Below, piece after piece: positions 12,000-23,400 of a stretch of 64,000 nucleotides of DNA. The notes below the pieces were generated by a model that made no database searches, had not been told where the DNA came from, and saw only the letters and a list, made by a program, of their open reading frames with translations. The number at the start of each line of letters is the position of its first letter. Positions within the stretch are counted from its first letter, which is position 1. The stretch comes from Limonium bicolor (lineage: Eukaryota > Streptophyta > Magnoliopsida > Caryophyllales > Plumbaginaceae): the NCBI GenBank assembly GCA_023374045.1, contig CM041776.1, positions 321,991,925 to 322,055,924 on the forward strand, given 5' to 3'. A program made the translations under genes and the position numbers.

Positions 12000-12538
12000 C
12001 TAGAGGTGATCATTCGGGCGGGCGCCGGTTTCGGGGCGGGCCAGAGGAAAATTCTAGGCCCGTCGGGCCTATTTCAAAAACCAAGCCCAGTTTTTTACAT
12101 GCTCGGGCCGGGCCGTGCTAGGCCCGTTTTTTTCCAGACTTTGCCGAAGCCCGGCCCGCCCGGCCCAGTTTTTTTAATTTTTTTAATATAAATTAATAAA
12201 AAAAATTAAAATTAAAATATTTTAATATAGATTTATATATTATATATATAACTTATTTAAATGTATATATTATATATATTTTTGTATATATTATATAAAA
12301 GATAAATATGTATATATTAGATTTTTAAATATAAACTACAAATATAAAATCGGGCCGGGCCGGGCTTGCCCACGGCCTCACAAAATGTGCATGCCACGGC
12401 CCGGCCCGGTTTTTCATTCGGGCCTAATTTTAATGTCCAGGCCGCCCGAAAGCCCTATCAGGTTCGGGCTCGTCGGGCTTTTTTAACGGGCCGGGTCGGA
12501 CCGGGCTGCCGGGCCGGACACATTATGATCAGCTCTAG
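12000..12538. mobile_element. hAT-like non-autonomous element (539 bp) inside MULE right arm
   Basis: Ends CTAGAGGTGATCAT and ATGATCAGCTCTAG are inverted repeats. Flanking octamers GTGAAAGT (11992-11999) and GTGAAACT (12539-12546) differ at one base, fitting an 8-bp hAT target duplication. The opposite MULE arm has the uninterrupted sequence (GGTGAAACTAGCCATTTG on its minus strand, about 10620-10645), so the octamer duplication is real and the left copy carries the mutation. The interior has GC-rich flanks made of GGGCCGGGC-type repeats around an AT-rich centre. The open frame at 12006-12191 is an artefact of these repeats. Confidence 0.8.
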
Positions 12539-12968
12539 GTGAAACTAGTCATTTGAAACATGCAAGGGTATCTGGTGAAAGTAGTCGTTACAAATATGTG
12601 GGGGGGGTATCTCATGAAAATTGGATTAAGGGTAAAATGGGAAGAAATTGAAAAAGTTAACGGACGTTTACTGAGAAAATAGACGGAAGGGTATCTCGTA
12701 TTAAAAACTAAATCTCAGGGGTATCTCATAGTAATTCTGAAAAGGTAGGGGTATTTGGTGAAATTCGGTCAAACCTCAGGAGCATCTCATGAAAATTCCC
12801 TAAATAAAATTTTAGGATGGTCAAACCCAAAAAGGCGGTCACGACTTTAAAATAAAGCCACATTAAGCTGCTTTTGTTGCAAAAGTCTAATTACAAACAG
12901 GGCCTAAGAGTAGAGTATTTCAATTTTGGTGGGTCCAAGAGGTAAAAGTAACCAAATAGATAAGTGAC

Positions 12969-15073
12969 ATGTGTCACATTAATCTCAAAAACAACAAAAA
13001 GTTGTTTAAAGACCAGACCCTAAGATTATGCATTAGTAACTTTTCTTTTATCAAGAACTCTTGGCTACACCCATCTTTCGCTATATTGTATGCAATAGTA
13101 GCAGCTTACAAGCAGTTGAGTTCATCAAATGCTCCAAGACCAGATGGCATAAATGGAGTTTTTCTACAGACCTTTTGGCCAGTGATTAGTGAAGACTTTA
13201 TTCAAACCGCCCTTGCATTCCTTAATACCTCAGCTCTTCCCACGGGTGTCAATCATACTCATTTGTCTCATTCAAAAAAAAAGACTACTTCTTCAATCTC
13301 GGATATCGACCAATCAATCTTTATGCAACACCATTTATCGAGTTATCTCTAAGGTCCTAGTGAACAGAATCAAGTCAGTAATGCCTCAGGTCATCTCTGG
13401 GAACCAGACTGCTTTTGTCCATGGTCGCCTAATCACAAACCAAATTTTAACAACTCATGAACTGCTTCACCTGATGCGCAATTCAAAGGCAAAGTCTAGA
13501 GGGCACTTTGCTTATGAGGTTGACATGTCTAAAGCTTTTGACCGTGTAGAATGGTCCTTTGTCTTGGACATCCTGACGAGTATGGGCTTTCACCCTCACT
13601 GGATATCTCTAGTTAGGAAGTGTCATACCTCTGTATCAATGGATGTCCTCATCAATGGATACCTAGGTGAAATTTTCTTCCCTCAACATGGTTTTGGGAT
13701 CCACTATTTTGCTGCATGGAAGTCTTTACAGCTACATTGAAGCTTGCATCAGATGTTGGATTATATAAAGGTTACAACATCCACGGTCTTAAGATCCCGC
13801 TCACTAACTTACTATTTGTGGATGATTATGTTTTTTGAGGCATCAACAATCTCGAATGTCCAATCATTATCACAGTGCTAGAGGATTTTAAATTGGCATC
13901 AGGTTAGTGTATCAACCATCATAAATCAGTAATTATGTTCTCTGTAGGTTTGCAGCCCACCCTTCGAGACTCTATTGCCCACTTTTTAAATGCATGCCAG
14001 GTCCAGGATTTTGGCACTTACTTGGGCTTCCCCGGTCGTATAGGTAGGAATCGTGTAACTGTTTTCAACTATATTAAGGATCGTATCATCAAAACACCTT
14101 CACACTTGGAATAAGACAGTCTCACAGGCAGGCCGTACAACGCTCATCAAGGCCATCCCTTAAGCCATTCCCACCTATATAATGTCAGTGATCAGTCTTC
14201 CCAAGTTTTTCCTTAGCCAGTTACAACAACTTTTTACAAACTTTTGGTGGGGAGATACATCATCACACAACACATTACATTGTTGTAAATGGGCATACAT
14301 TTGCAAAGATTTGGGGCTGGGGGACTAAGTTTTCGTGATATTCTTAGTTATAATAAGACGCTGCTTGCAAAACAGATTTGGAGGGTCATGACCAACAAAT
14401 CATCTCTTATTGTCAAGATTTATTATGCTCGCTACCTCCGTTATGATAATGATGATCTTTGGACCCATCAGTGTAACACCCCACATAGGTAACTGTCCAA
14501 CAACCTAGCTCTCAAACCATTCAGGATTAAAAACTAGCCATTTTAGGCCCTCAATCCTCACTTGGGCTTAAAAGTGGAAGGTCTTGTTGTTGTAGTCAAC
14601 CCATATGTATCCTTATAAACCATTCACATTACGTCCTTGTCACAAGCCTAATATCCAAGTCCTATGGACATCCTCGGTAGGTGTCGGGTAGATCATCTCG
14701 ACACTGTCCCGAGTCAGCTCTGATACCATTTGTAACACCCCACATGAGTAACTTTCCAACAACCTAGCTCTCAAACCATTCGGGCTTGAAAACTAGCCAC
14801 TTTAGGCCCTCAATCTTCACTTGGGCTTAAAAGTGGAAGGCCTTGTTGCTGTAGTCAACCCATATGTATCCTTATAAACCATTCACATTACTACTCATAT
14901 CCCAATGTGGGATGGTGGTATTACAATCAGCCTCCAACTTCTTCAAGTCCCATATGGCGAGCTCTCCTAAGTGTTAGGAATTTGGTGGATTATGGGGGTC
15001 GAAAGTTAATAAGAACTGGCATGCAAACTAAACTCACAGCTAGATGGATTCCTGGCAAACCAGGGGGAATTCC
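12969..15073 (+). pseudogene. LINE (L1-type) reverse transcriptase relic, split by a TRIM element
   Basis: Broken plus-strand frames give successive landmarks of plant LINE reverse transcriptases: APRPDGINGVFLQTFWPV (about 13130), VISKVLVNRIKSVMPQVISG then FVHGRLITNQILTTHELLH (13345-13470), DMSKAFDRVEW (13523-13555), the catalytic box as LFVDDY (about 13811), then GAGGLSFRDILSYNKTLLAKQIWR (14305-14380). The reading is interrupted at 14471 by a TRIM element and resumes at 14931 with PIWRALLSVRNLVDYGG and RWIPGKPGGIP, then stops at a CACTA terminus at 15074. Several frameshifts and stops make it non-functional. The endonuclease domain upstream is missing, as expected of a 5'-truncated LINE copy. 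Confidence 0.85.
14472..14925 (-). mobile_element. TRIM (terminal-repeat retrotransposon in miniature), TSD ATCAG
   Basis: Two direct repeats start TGTAACACCCCACAT: a 195-bp copy at 14731-14925, ending GGTGGTATTACA, and a copy from 14472 that lacks the final ~35 bp. Between them, two bases from the right repeat, lies GCTCTGATACCA (14717-14728), the reverse complement of the initiator-tRNA-Met primer-binding site TGGTATCAGAGC, so the element reads on the minus strand. ATCAG flanks both ends (14467-14471 and 14926-14930). There is no coding capacity and the internal region is only about 100 bp, as in TRIM elements. Confidence 0.85.
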
Positions 15074-15530
15074 CACTACCACAAAAAATGTTGTAGACAA
15101 CTGTTGAAAAAGTCAAAGACAACTATTATCAACAGTTGTAACAGAACCAGTTGTCTTAGGTAGGCATTGCATCAGACAACTGTTATTTAACAGTTGTCTT
15201 ATCCAACCAAACTACAACTGGTAAATGGACCTATTACAATTGTTATTATTGTTGTGGTAGATATACAAAAGAGAACTGTTAATAACAGTTGTAATACGCA
15301 TACCTATTTCCCACTTTTGACACCAAACACAACTATTTTTAACAGTTGTCTTATAATATATATTTTTCAATTTTTCCTATTTTTTACAACTGTTAAAGAA
15401 CAGTTGTCTTTAGCACACTTTACACTTTTTCCTATCTTTTGACAACTGTTAAAATAGGTGTCTTTGGTTCTTTTAAAATAATTTTTTTTACCATACACTA
15501 CTGTTAATTTAGAGTTGTCTTAAACATCTG
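15074..15530 (+). mobile_element. CACTA-type terminus with subterminal repeats, other end not found
   Basis: The segment begins CACTACCACAAAAAATG directly where LINE homology ends, and is followed by about ten short inverted motifs ACAACTGTT / AACAGTTGTC up to about 15520. This is the same architecture as the two other CACTA ends in the window. I could not find the matching terminus (expected GTGGTAGTG) anywhere to the right, so this is either a truncated end or an element later disrupted by the MULE sequence that follows. Confidence 0.6.
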
Positions 15531-15723
15531 GTATGAGCTTCATATCTTTATCACCTACTAATAACATTCATATAGTATTCATAAACCCACGTAACAACAC
15601 TTAAATATCCAAACCATCTTAACAACATTCATAATACGAATCAATATTACAACATTCATAGTTTCAAATCAGTTTAACAACATTCTTAGTTCCAAATCTC
15701 TTTAGAAACATCCATAAATCTCT

Positions 15724-18700
15724 TTAGCAACATCCACAAATCTCCAAAACTCTAGTCGGCAATGACATGAAAACCATAATTACCATCAAAAACAACATCC
15801 TTAAAACTAATAAATAATCAGGGCAGTGGTAATCATTAAAACTCGGCCAATAAGAAAAATTATTCATGCCTACCCAATCAAGAAATCCACCAATAGTACC
15901 TTGTTTGCTTGTTTTTTCCCCATACTTCTTATTCATGTGTTCATGGAAGAATTTTTCACGAAGTTGAGATTTATTTAGCTTTGGTCTACCTTTTGGATGG
16001 ATGATATTTGGCTCGTCCACGTGACACATCACTTTAGGATACACAATTGAGTACCAACTATTCACGCATCATTTTGTCATCACCGGGTCTTTGCTTTGTA
16101 TCACATGATCATATATTTCTTCAATTTTGCTTCATTAATTCTCATCCACCTAAGTTGTAAATTTTGTCCCTCAACAGTTTTATCCACATCCAATGTTCTT
16201 CATAATGGCCGAATGTTTTCTAATGAAATATTCATACGCTCAATAAACTTTACATTTTTTATAAGTGGGGTAGGTTTTGAACCCATCATTTATGGTTCGA
16301 GGATACCACTCCTCTACCGACAAGCCACGAGGGCTTGGCAAGCTAGGAAATATTTGTAGGGGGACGAATTTGACATAAAAATTTAAATAAAATTGAAATA
16401 TATAGATTAACATATAAATAATTTTGTTTTACCTTTTTTATTTTAAATTATAAAAAAATTGGTATACTAAATTATATGATAATGCAATTAATATAGAACA
16501 ATAGTTATAAACTAGTAGTTTTAAGTTTTTTCTAAAAACTTATTCTAAAAATTATTTTGAGTAATTCTAATATTATTTTAATTTACACAATCGGTAATGA
16601 AAAACTAAAACACTTGTATTATGGATATAAGGGGTACATGATTACTAAGAATGACATAATAATCCGTTTTACTTTAGACTATATTGTTAAAATTAAAATA
16701 TTAAGAGTTTTCTCATCTAATATAGACTAAAAATGATTTTTTTATAATATAGTTATATAAAAAATTACATATTAATAGAAATTTTATTGATAGTAAATAA
16801 AACTTAGTGATATCATGTGATATTTTACAAAATGTTAATGTTATGGGGGCAAACAAATATCTATTAACATAAATAAACTATATCACAATAAAGTTAGAAC
16901 TAATTTAACTATGTACCATAGGGAGTTGGGGGCCGCACACCCACCAGCCCCCCATATCTTCGCCCCCCATGAGCACAAAGAAGACCATAATTCCGTTCGT
17001 GAGAAAATCCACAAACTTCTTGATTGGCACCAAACGTCTTACCACATTTAAGCTCATTATGCAACAAACTAAAAACTTTCGAGTCATGTGTCCACGTAAA
17101 CTTGTAAAAGGTATGTGCTGGTCATCATGTGGAATTTTTAACCATGAAGTATTTTTAAACTCTATATGTCGAGACTCTCAAAGAAATGGCAATGAATTTG
17201 GATAGCAAACTGTATCCAATCGGTGCAATTGATGTATAGATTCATTGCTTCAACGCTGCATAAGAGCTCTCATCTCTATATCAACATGCCATCAATTAGT
17301 TTTAGAAAGTATGAAAATAAAGAAAGTATTGTGATGTTTTCTCATAAACACTAAATTGTAAAAAATAATAATTGAATAGGTAAACTACATTTAAAAGTTA
17401 TATGTTGGAACTGGTTTATCCAAAATGAGTGTAATGCTTCACATAACACTCAACAAACTTCTGAGGAAATATTAGCCATGTGGTGCACAAGTAGTATGGA
17501 AGTGCGGGAACATTTTGATAGATCTTTTCCATTTTTCCAAGCATTCTCTCAAAATCTTCATTGTTTTTTGCATAAACCACTATTCTCTCACAATGAAGAA
17601 GCCTCACCAACCAAACATCCTTGAAAAACTCTAGCAGTAGCCTCCACATTCTTATTAATGAACAATCTACAAAGCAGTGATGTGTTTTTTGGAAAAAAGT
17701 TGGTTAACGCTTTCATAAGACCCAGTTCTTATTCAGTTACTAACAATCACTAGGAGGTGTGATTATTACACACTTCACATTACGAGGATCCAAGTATAGA
17801 TTTGCTTACTTTCTTCTTTTCCAATGCATACGCAATGTGGAAGTTTTTTCCGATAGATGTCCATTCCAACTAGCTAAACCAAAGGCTCTCATAAGCATTT
17901 GTCTTAATGTGCTGTCGATGAGGATGAATGGAAATGAGTGAAAAATTTTGACTAAAAAAGGATGCACAAACATAACATATCCCAAATGTAAAATTATCAT
18001 TTGCAATCCCATCATAATGTAAACATAATATACAACTTTGTGTGGTTTTATAGAAACAATGTTAATGAAAAACTAAACAAAAGTACATTGATCAGGTTCA
18101 AGCCAATTTGATAACCTTTTGCATTTAACTCATTGACAAGACAATGAAATACAATTCAACCTCATTTGCGCTCTTGATTTAACTTAAAGTTGAAATTGTA
18201 CATGGACCGTTTGTCAACTGTGGGTCCAAGGGTTATCAAACAAGCTTGAAACTTGACTTTTATTCATAGTACGAATCAAAGTCTCCTCATAACACTAAAA
18301 CGTGGTCAATATGATGCCCTTTAAATATCTCCCAATAGGTGTTATGTTCTCCATCCATTCACCACAAATAATCGCCAACCACCGTCTATCGTAAGAACCA
18401 CTGCTTTCAAATGAAAGGACAACCAAATTTCTTGGAGGTGTCCTTAAACAATGATTTACATCATTACAATAAAGTCGAGATTTACCATATCGCTCACATG
18501 TAATCACTTCAGTAACACCATGCTTGCGCTTAGTTTGCCTTTATCACGTATGCATGATGAGGATGGCCACATATAACCATTACATTGACTCATCAAGACT
18601 TGAAAATAATTGGGTTGTTTCAAACAGATAAGTGTCAATCTATTCTACATTATCACCAAGAAGCCCATGATCTTCTAAATGTCCTTTAATTTCGTCTTGA

Positions 18701-19001
18701 AAATTTCGTCTATCATCACTCTAAAGATAGAATGATATATAATATTAGTTAAAATATGCAAAGAAAATAGAAAATATAATTCATGGTAGCAAGCAGTAGA
18801 CAAAAAAATACTGCATGGTTGTTTCTGCTATAATCGTTGACCTAGTCATCTCTGTGGTGTTGGCGTTGCGGTGGCTCAGTAAAGTCCGTTGAGTGTTTGT
18901 TATGTGTATCCGCTAGTCGGTTACGTTTTGACTGCTTTACAACTTACCTCAGATCTTGCATTTTCACCATCTTGAGGATTATTAAGGTGATCTTCGCTCA
19001 T
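15724..19001 (-). pseudogene. MULE transposase relic with C-terminal OTU-like domain
   Basis: Minus-strand pieces in order: a start exon MSEDHLNNPQDGENARSE (19001 down to 18948, donor GAG|GTAAGT); a FAR1-like N-terminal part ITCERYGKSRLYCND (about 18505); a MULE-domain part FPFILIDSTLRQMLMRAF (about 17930); then KDVWLVRLLHCERIVVYAKN (about 17600); and a tail with HPKGRPKLNKSQLREKFF (about 15990) followed in another frame by KDVVFDGNYGFHVIAD (about 15760-15800). The last matches the active-site region of the OTU cysteine protease fused to some plant MULE transposases, where the usual motif is DGNCGF; here the cysteine codon reads tyrosine. Multiple frameshifts. Terminal repeats were not found. 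Confidence 0.6.
16370..16840. repeat. AT-rich repeat shared with 24540-25000
   Basis: The stretch with GGTATACTAAATT, ATATAGAACAATAGTT, TTCTAAAAACTTAT and GGGGTACATGATTACTAAG recurs in the same order and orientation at about 24740-24960. It is non-coding and lies within or next to the MULE relic here. It is probably the tail of a common transposon family, perhaps hAT, but neither copy has clean ends. Confidence 0.7.
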
Positions 19002-19204
19002 CACACTCAACACACGGAAAAAACATGCGAAAACTTTAAACTGTGTGAATGTTACTATGGTTAACAAATAATAACATGCCATATATATGTAGTTTTGTAT
19101 TTTCTTTTTTAATGAAATATAGTCAAATCTTGAACCAATCATAAACTGAACCTGTACAAAATTAATTTTAAAAGCAGCATTAATCTATCACACAAAACAA
19201 GAAC

Positions 19205-20281
19205 CAAGGTCTACACTACAACAGTTAATGAATGATTCCATTGTTTTCAATGTTTCTACTCGAGTGAGAATATTTGTAACCACTGCATCAAACTCCCTTG
19301 GCAGACCTCGTAATATGTATGCCTGAAACTCTCGGTTTGAGACCTTATGACCGGTGATTGCAAGAGATGAGGAAAGAACTCTAGCTCTGTTAAAATATGC
19401 AGTGATATCTCATCATGCTTTTTAGACAGACTTGTAATCTGTAGATGTAATTGAGCCAGATGAGCAGTAGTCTGTGCAGAGAAAGAAGCATGTAATTCCT
19501 CCCAGACTTCCGCCGATGTAGTAAGGTCAATGACTTGACTCGCGATCTATTCAAAAAGGGATAAAATAGAATATAGAGACTAACTGATCTTGTTGAATTC
19601 AGTTATTGTACTCACTATTAGGTTCTTCATGAATGATCTGAGCGGGACATGAATAACTCTTGTCCAAGTACTTAAAGAGATCGTTTTCTTTAAGAAAAGA
19701 CAGTAACATACATTTTCATAAGCGAAAGTTTGTCTGATTTAACTTTACCAGATTAGCAACTGCGAACATTAACGATTGATTGCTTCGTGTTGTTACTTTG
19801 ACCATAGGTGCTGAAGGAGTGGTGATTGAGTGGTGGATCCAGTTGATCCACTGGACTGAACATCAGACGTCATAGTTCGAGAGTTTTATGAACAAGACAG
19901 AAGAGGAGAATGGAGTTGATAGAGATCATATCTAGATCTAGAATTTTGGGCCCCATTTTTTGTGAGCTAAAACATCTAGCTGATGTCAGTTGTCAGTTGA
20001 AATCAGAAAAAGTAGGGAGAAAAAATAGTTGATATGACAGTTGATGTATATGACACTCATAGATAACAAACTAGTTGATCAAATAAACTCGTCTGATAAT
20101 CTAACAAAAGAATGAGGCCTTTCTAGGAGAATAGCTCCGATACCATGATAAATCGATGAGTATGCAGTTTGTATTATGTTGAATATAAATCAGTTACATA
20201 ATAAGCTTGTAAACTAACAATAACAGGCCTAATGACAGATGGGCCTTTTATTACAATGCCCTATATCTCATATTACTAACA
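19205..20281 (-). mobile_element. Truncated Ty1/copia retrotransposon: gag fragment, PBS and one LTR
   Basis: On the minus strand an LTR of about 136 bp (20146-20281, plus-strand ends TGATAAATCG and TACTAACA) is followed directly by TGGTATCGGAGC (20134-20145), an initiator-tRNA-Met primer-binding site. Downstream, from about 19560 to 19205, the minus strand encodes a copia Gag (UBN2-like) fragment with LTTSAEVWEELHASFSAQT, then LAQLHLQITSLSKKHDE and LPREFDAVVTNILTR in shifted frames. The rest of the element is missing beyond 19205. It ends about 180 bp upstream of the primase start codon. Confidence 0.75.
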
Positions 20282-20359
20282 AATATGTTTTTGAGTTAAA
20301 ATAGTTATATCATTGTAATATGGATTAAATTCTGTTCCGTCGCTCAACGTCGGCTGAAG

Positions 20360-20371
20360 TTTCCCGCCAAA
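20360..20371. promoter_or_regulatory. E2F-type site in primase promoter
   Basis: TTTCCCGCCAAA here is the reverse complement of TTTGGCGGGAAA, the canonical E2F/DP binding site. It lies 93-104 bp upstream of the primase ATG. Replication genes of plants are known E2F targets, so S-phase expression is a reasonable inference. I see no convincing TATA box nearby. Confidence 0.7.
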
Positions 20372-20463
20372 ATGCTCCACCGCTGCTTTTAGGGCGCCTT
20401 CTCGGTAACAGTCGCCACATCTACATTTCAACTCTCGGCTACGCAGAGCCCAAGAGAGTGAAG

Positions 20464-23400
20464 ATGGAAATCGTTCGATCTCAGAGGAGAGATTTGTCTG
20501 AATCTGTTAGTGTCTCTTCTCTGCCTCTATACCGATCTGCTCCTGCTCTTGAAGTCAGACTCGAAGACTTTGAACTTTTTGCCGTGGATCGTCTTCGAGG
20601 TATCAACCCCTCCATCCTCCCGCACAGTTCAGAGCTAATGTCGTTCCGCCTTTTCAGATTTTGAGAAACAATGGAGCATTGTTTGGTTTTTTAGCAAAAG
20701 CATTGTCAGTTCGAGAAATTTATATCCTGTCCGTTAATATGGATAAGTTTTTAAATTCAGTGTTAAGGGGAATCTCTGATGGACTTTCACGGGGGAAAAA
20801 ACCAGACGAAATGGATAAGCAGGTACTTTTATTATGTTTTATAAATCCAGTACAGATCTTTAAACCGTTTTATCGTCTTGGTTCCCTTCGAAAGAGCTGA
20901 TAGCCCATTTCTCTTGGATTAGGTAATCGACCTGTGGAAATCCCATATGAGACATCCAGACGTTTCTCAGGCTGTAGATAAGGACACAATCTCGCATTTT
21001 GTGCTTCGCCTCGTATATTGCAGAACGTAAGGATCTAACTCGTATTCACAATTTCTTCTAGCCTAGGGTTTTGAAAGGTCTTGCTGCATTCTTCTCAACT
21101 TTACCGCGTTAAATTCAATTTGTTTGATTGTTACGTTGCTCCAGGAGGAGCTGAGAAAATGGTTTTTGTCCATGGAGACAACATTGTTCCGGTACCGTTT
21201 TAAATCGGAAAGCTTCGAAGCTCAAGTGAGTGCAATTCAATAAATCGGAGGTTTCACATAACTAGGACTTTCATTTATCTGATTGATTTGACTTTACCCT
21301 CTGTTGTATAGAGATCTCTATTCGCAGAGTTCGGCCTTCCATATAAACCTGTTAGCAGTGCGGAAATGGAGGTCATTCACATCTTATGCTGTCTGCTTAT
21401 GCTAGTTTCAACATCTATCCGCTGCTTAGTTTTTTTGCATCTCCGGTGGATTCTGTTTCTTAATATTGTTTTTGTTCGACTACAGACTGTGAAGGAGAAA
21501 TTGTCACTGGTTGCTCGTTCTCTTGGACACAATACGACCAGTAGTAAGAATATCGCTGCCGGCTTCGTCGTTATCTGTTAATTAATGATAATTATGTTAT
21601 GTCTTCTTGATGCTACGATTTCTACACAAATTAGTGTATCATTCAGTATCCCGTGGTATGCTCCGCAATTAGCACTCTCTACTGTGCAGTTATTTATATT
21701 GCCACCCCTATAGTGCTGTGGCTTGTTCTTGTGAAAATATTCATTCCTATCCACTGATGCACAATGCACACCACACTCATCACACCGCTTTCCTGGCCTT
21801 GATAAACGCTTTACATTAGTGTGTTCTCATCTCTTACTTCGAATAAACTCTGTCTGAGCATTAGGACGTCAGTCTGCATCTGTTTTTTTTTTTCTTCGTA
21901 AAATTGTTTCAGTCTGAAAGTAATATAATCCTCTTTATCTTTTGTGACAGGTGAAAGCATTTATTATAAGGTAATTTCTATGAGGCTATGTTGCCTTTGT
22001 TCTAAATGAGTTGTCTTTGAGTATTCTAGTTGCAATGTGCCAGTCGGACAATATGACATTGCATTACATTCTAACCTTCTTTTTGTCTGACTCGTGCTCT
22101 CATTGCAGGTGCCGTTTGAAGAAGTTCCTGAGTTAGTAGCTGGCCGAAAAGTCTACATTCAGAAAGGGCATGCCTATGTTGCCATAAATCAGGTGAAAAT
22201 ATAGGAGCTGCCTTCTTCTGTGCTGCAACTTAGTTTGATAAACTGTTTCATGACTTCCTCTTGCAATCCCTTTTCTAGGTGGTTTCTCTTGTTGTCACTC
22301 AATTTCGCAGCCATCTGTCCAAGTCGCTCATCCTACACAACAGGTATGATATAGCTTCTGGAAGCATTAATGTTTTTACATTGATGACAGAACGAATGGT
22401 TGATGAACTAAAACTTGAAATGAATTATGCTACTATTGAAGTAGTAGCTACTGAACTTTACTCTTATAATCAAATAATGACTCAGGTAAACCTGTAGATT
22501 GGTTAAACATTGATATGGTAAACAGACCTTACTCTCCTCCAATCCTCTCTGAGGCCAAATGCTCAACGTTCTTCCATAATCCTCCTTACTACTGCCACTA
22601 CCCATTACATACTACCCCGCAACACCTTCAACCAATACCAACAATACAGCTGTCATAACTACTTTTCTCTCCATAACAACATCTATTTCACCTTATTCTT
22701 TATTCTCTTATTATTAGATGGATAGGACAAAGCTATGGACAGGCTACCGCCTGGAATAAACTAATCTAAACCTCCAATCATTAGAGGAGAGAGTAGACAA
22801 TAGGCCTATAAATAGAGTGGCCAGGATGGGTAGAAAGGACATGTCTAAGCAATGTTTCTTGGTGTTAGCCTCTATGGGTGCACGTTTGAAACTTCTGGTT
22901 GCGTAATGAAAAAACAATGCCACTCCTTTCCCTCCCCGTTTATCTCTAACACCACGGGCCTGTAGTGAACTAACATTGGTGGTTCTCGACCATACAAAGC
23001 TTTAAAAGGAGTGGTGCCCAAGCTTTGATGAAACAAGGTGTTGAGCCAATATTCTGCCCAACCTAGCATCTTCAGCCACTGCTTAGGATGCTGAAAAGAA
23101 ATACACCGCAAATAGTCCTCGAGACACCTGTTAACCACCTCGATTTGTCCATCTGACTGTGGATGATAGAAAGAACTCAGGCATAACTTGGTTCCCGCCA
23201 TTTTAAACATCTCTTTTTAGAAGTGACTGATAAAGAAAGATTGGATCCCGATCAGAGACAATAGACCGGGGAAAGCCATGAAGTCGCACCACTTCTTAAG
23301 CAAAGATGGAAGCCACATCTTTTGCTGTATATGGGTGTTTCAGGGGCAAGAAATGAACAAACTTAGTCAATCTGTCTACCACAACTAACACAGGAGAAAT

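Larger units (their letters stand above)
10380..12800. mobile_element. Mutator-like element (MULE) with ~0.8-0.9-kb inverted arms, TSD TAAATAAAA
   Basis: Left end GGAATTTTCATGAGATGC and right end GCATCTCATGAAAATTCC are inverted copies, and the two arms stay complementary for many hundreds of bases (left about 10380-11165, right 12800 down to about 11466, ignoring a nested insertion). Immediately outside are identical 9-bp sequences TAAATAAAA (10371-10379 and 12801-12809), the target-site length of Mutator elements. The outer arms carry short repeats of the type ATACCCCTGTAACGGGTACTTTCACCAG. No transposase is encoded, so the element is non-autonomous. Each arm carries a copy of a small GRF zinc-finger gene, and the right arm is interrupted by a hAT-like element at 12000-12538. 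Confidence 0.88.

Noticed and set aside
12006..12191. Open frame in the hAT-like element
   Set aside because: Produced by GGGCCGGGC repeats; composition is only G, P, A, F and R-rich and both ends are repeat borders.
10260..12910. A larger inverted element around the MULE (AATGTAGCTTTATTTT left, AAAATAAAGCCACATT right)
   Set aside because: Only a short word pairs and the neighbours do not, so outer termini could not be supported.
16265..16345. tRNA-like or SINE-like segment (GGTTCGAGG, GGTTTTGAACCC)
   Set aside because: It has box-B-like words on the minus strand but no consistent box A spacing, no cloverleaf that I can draw and no poly-T or target duplication.
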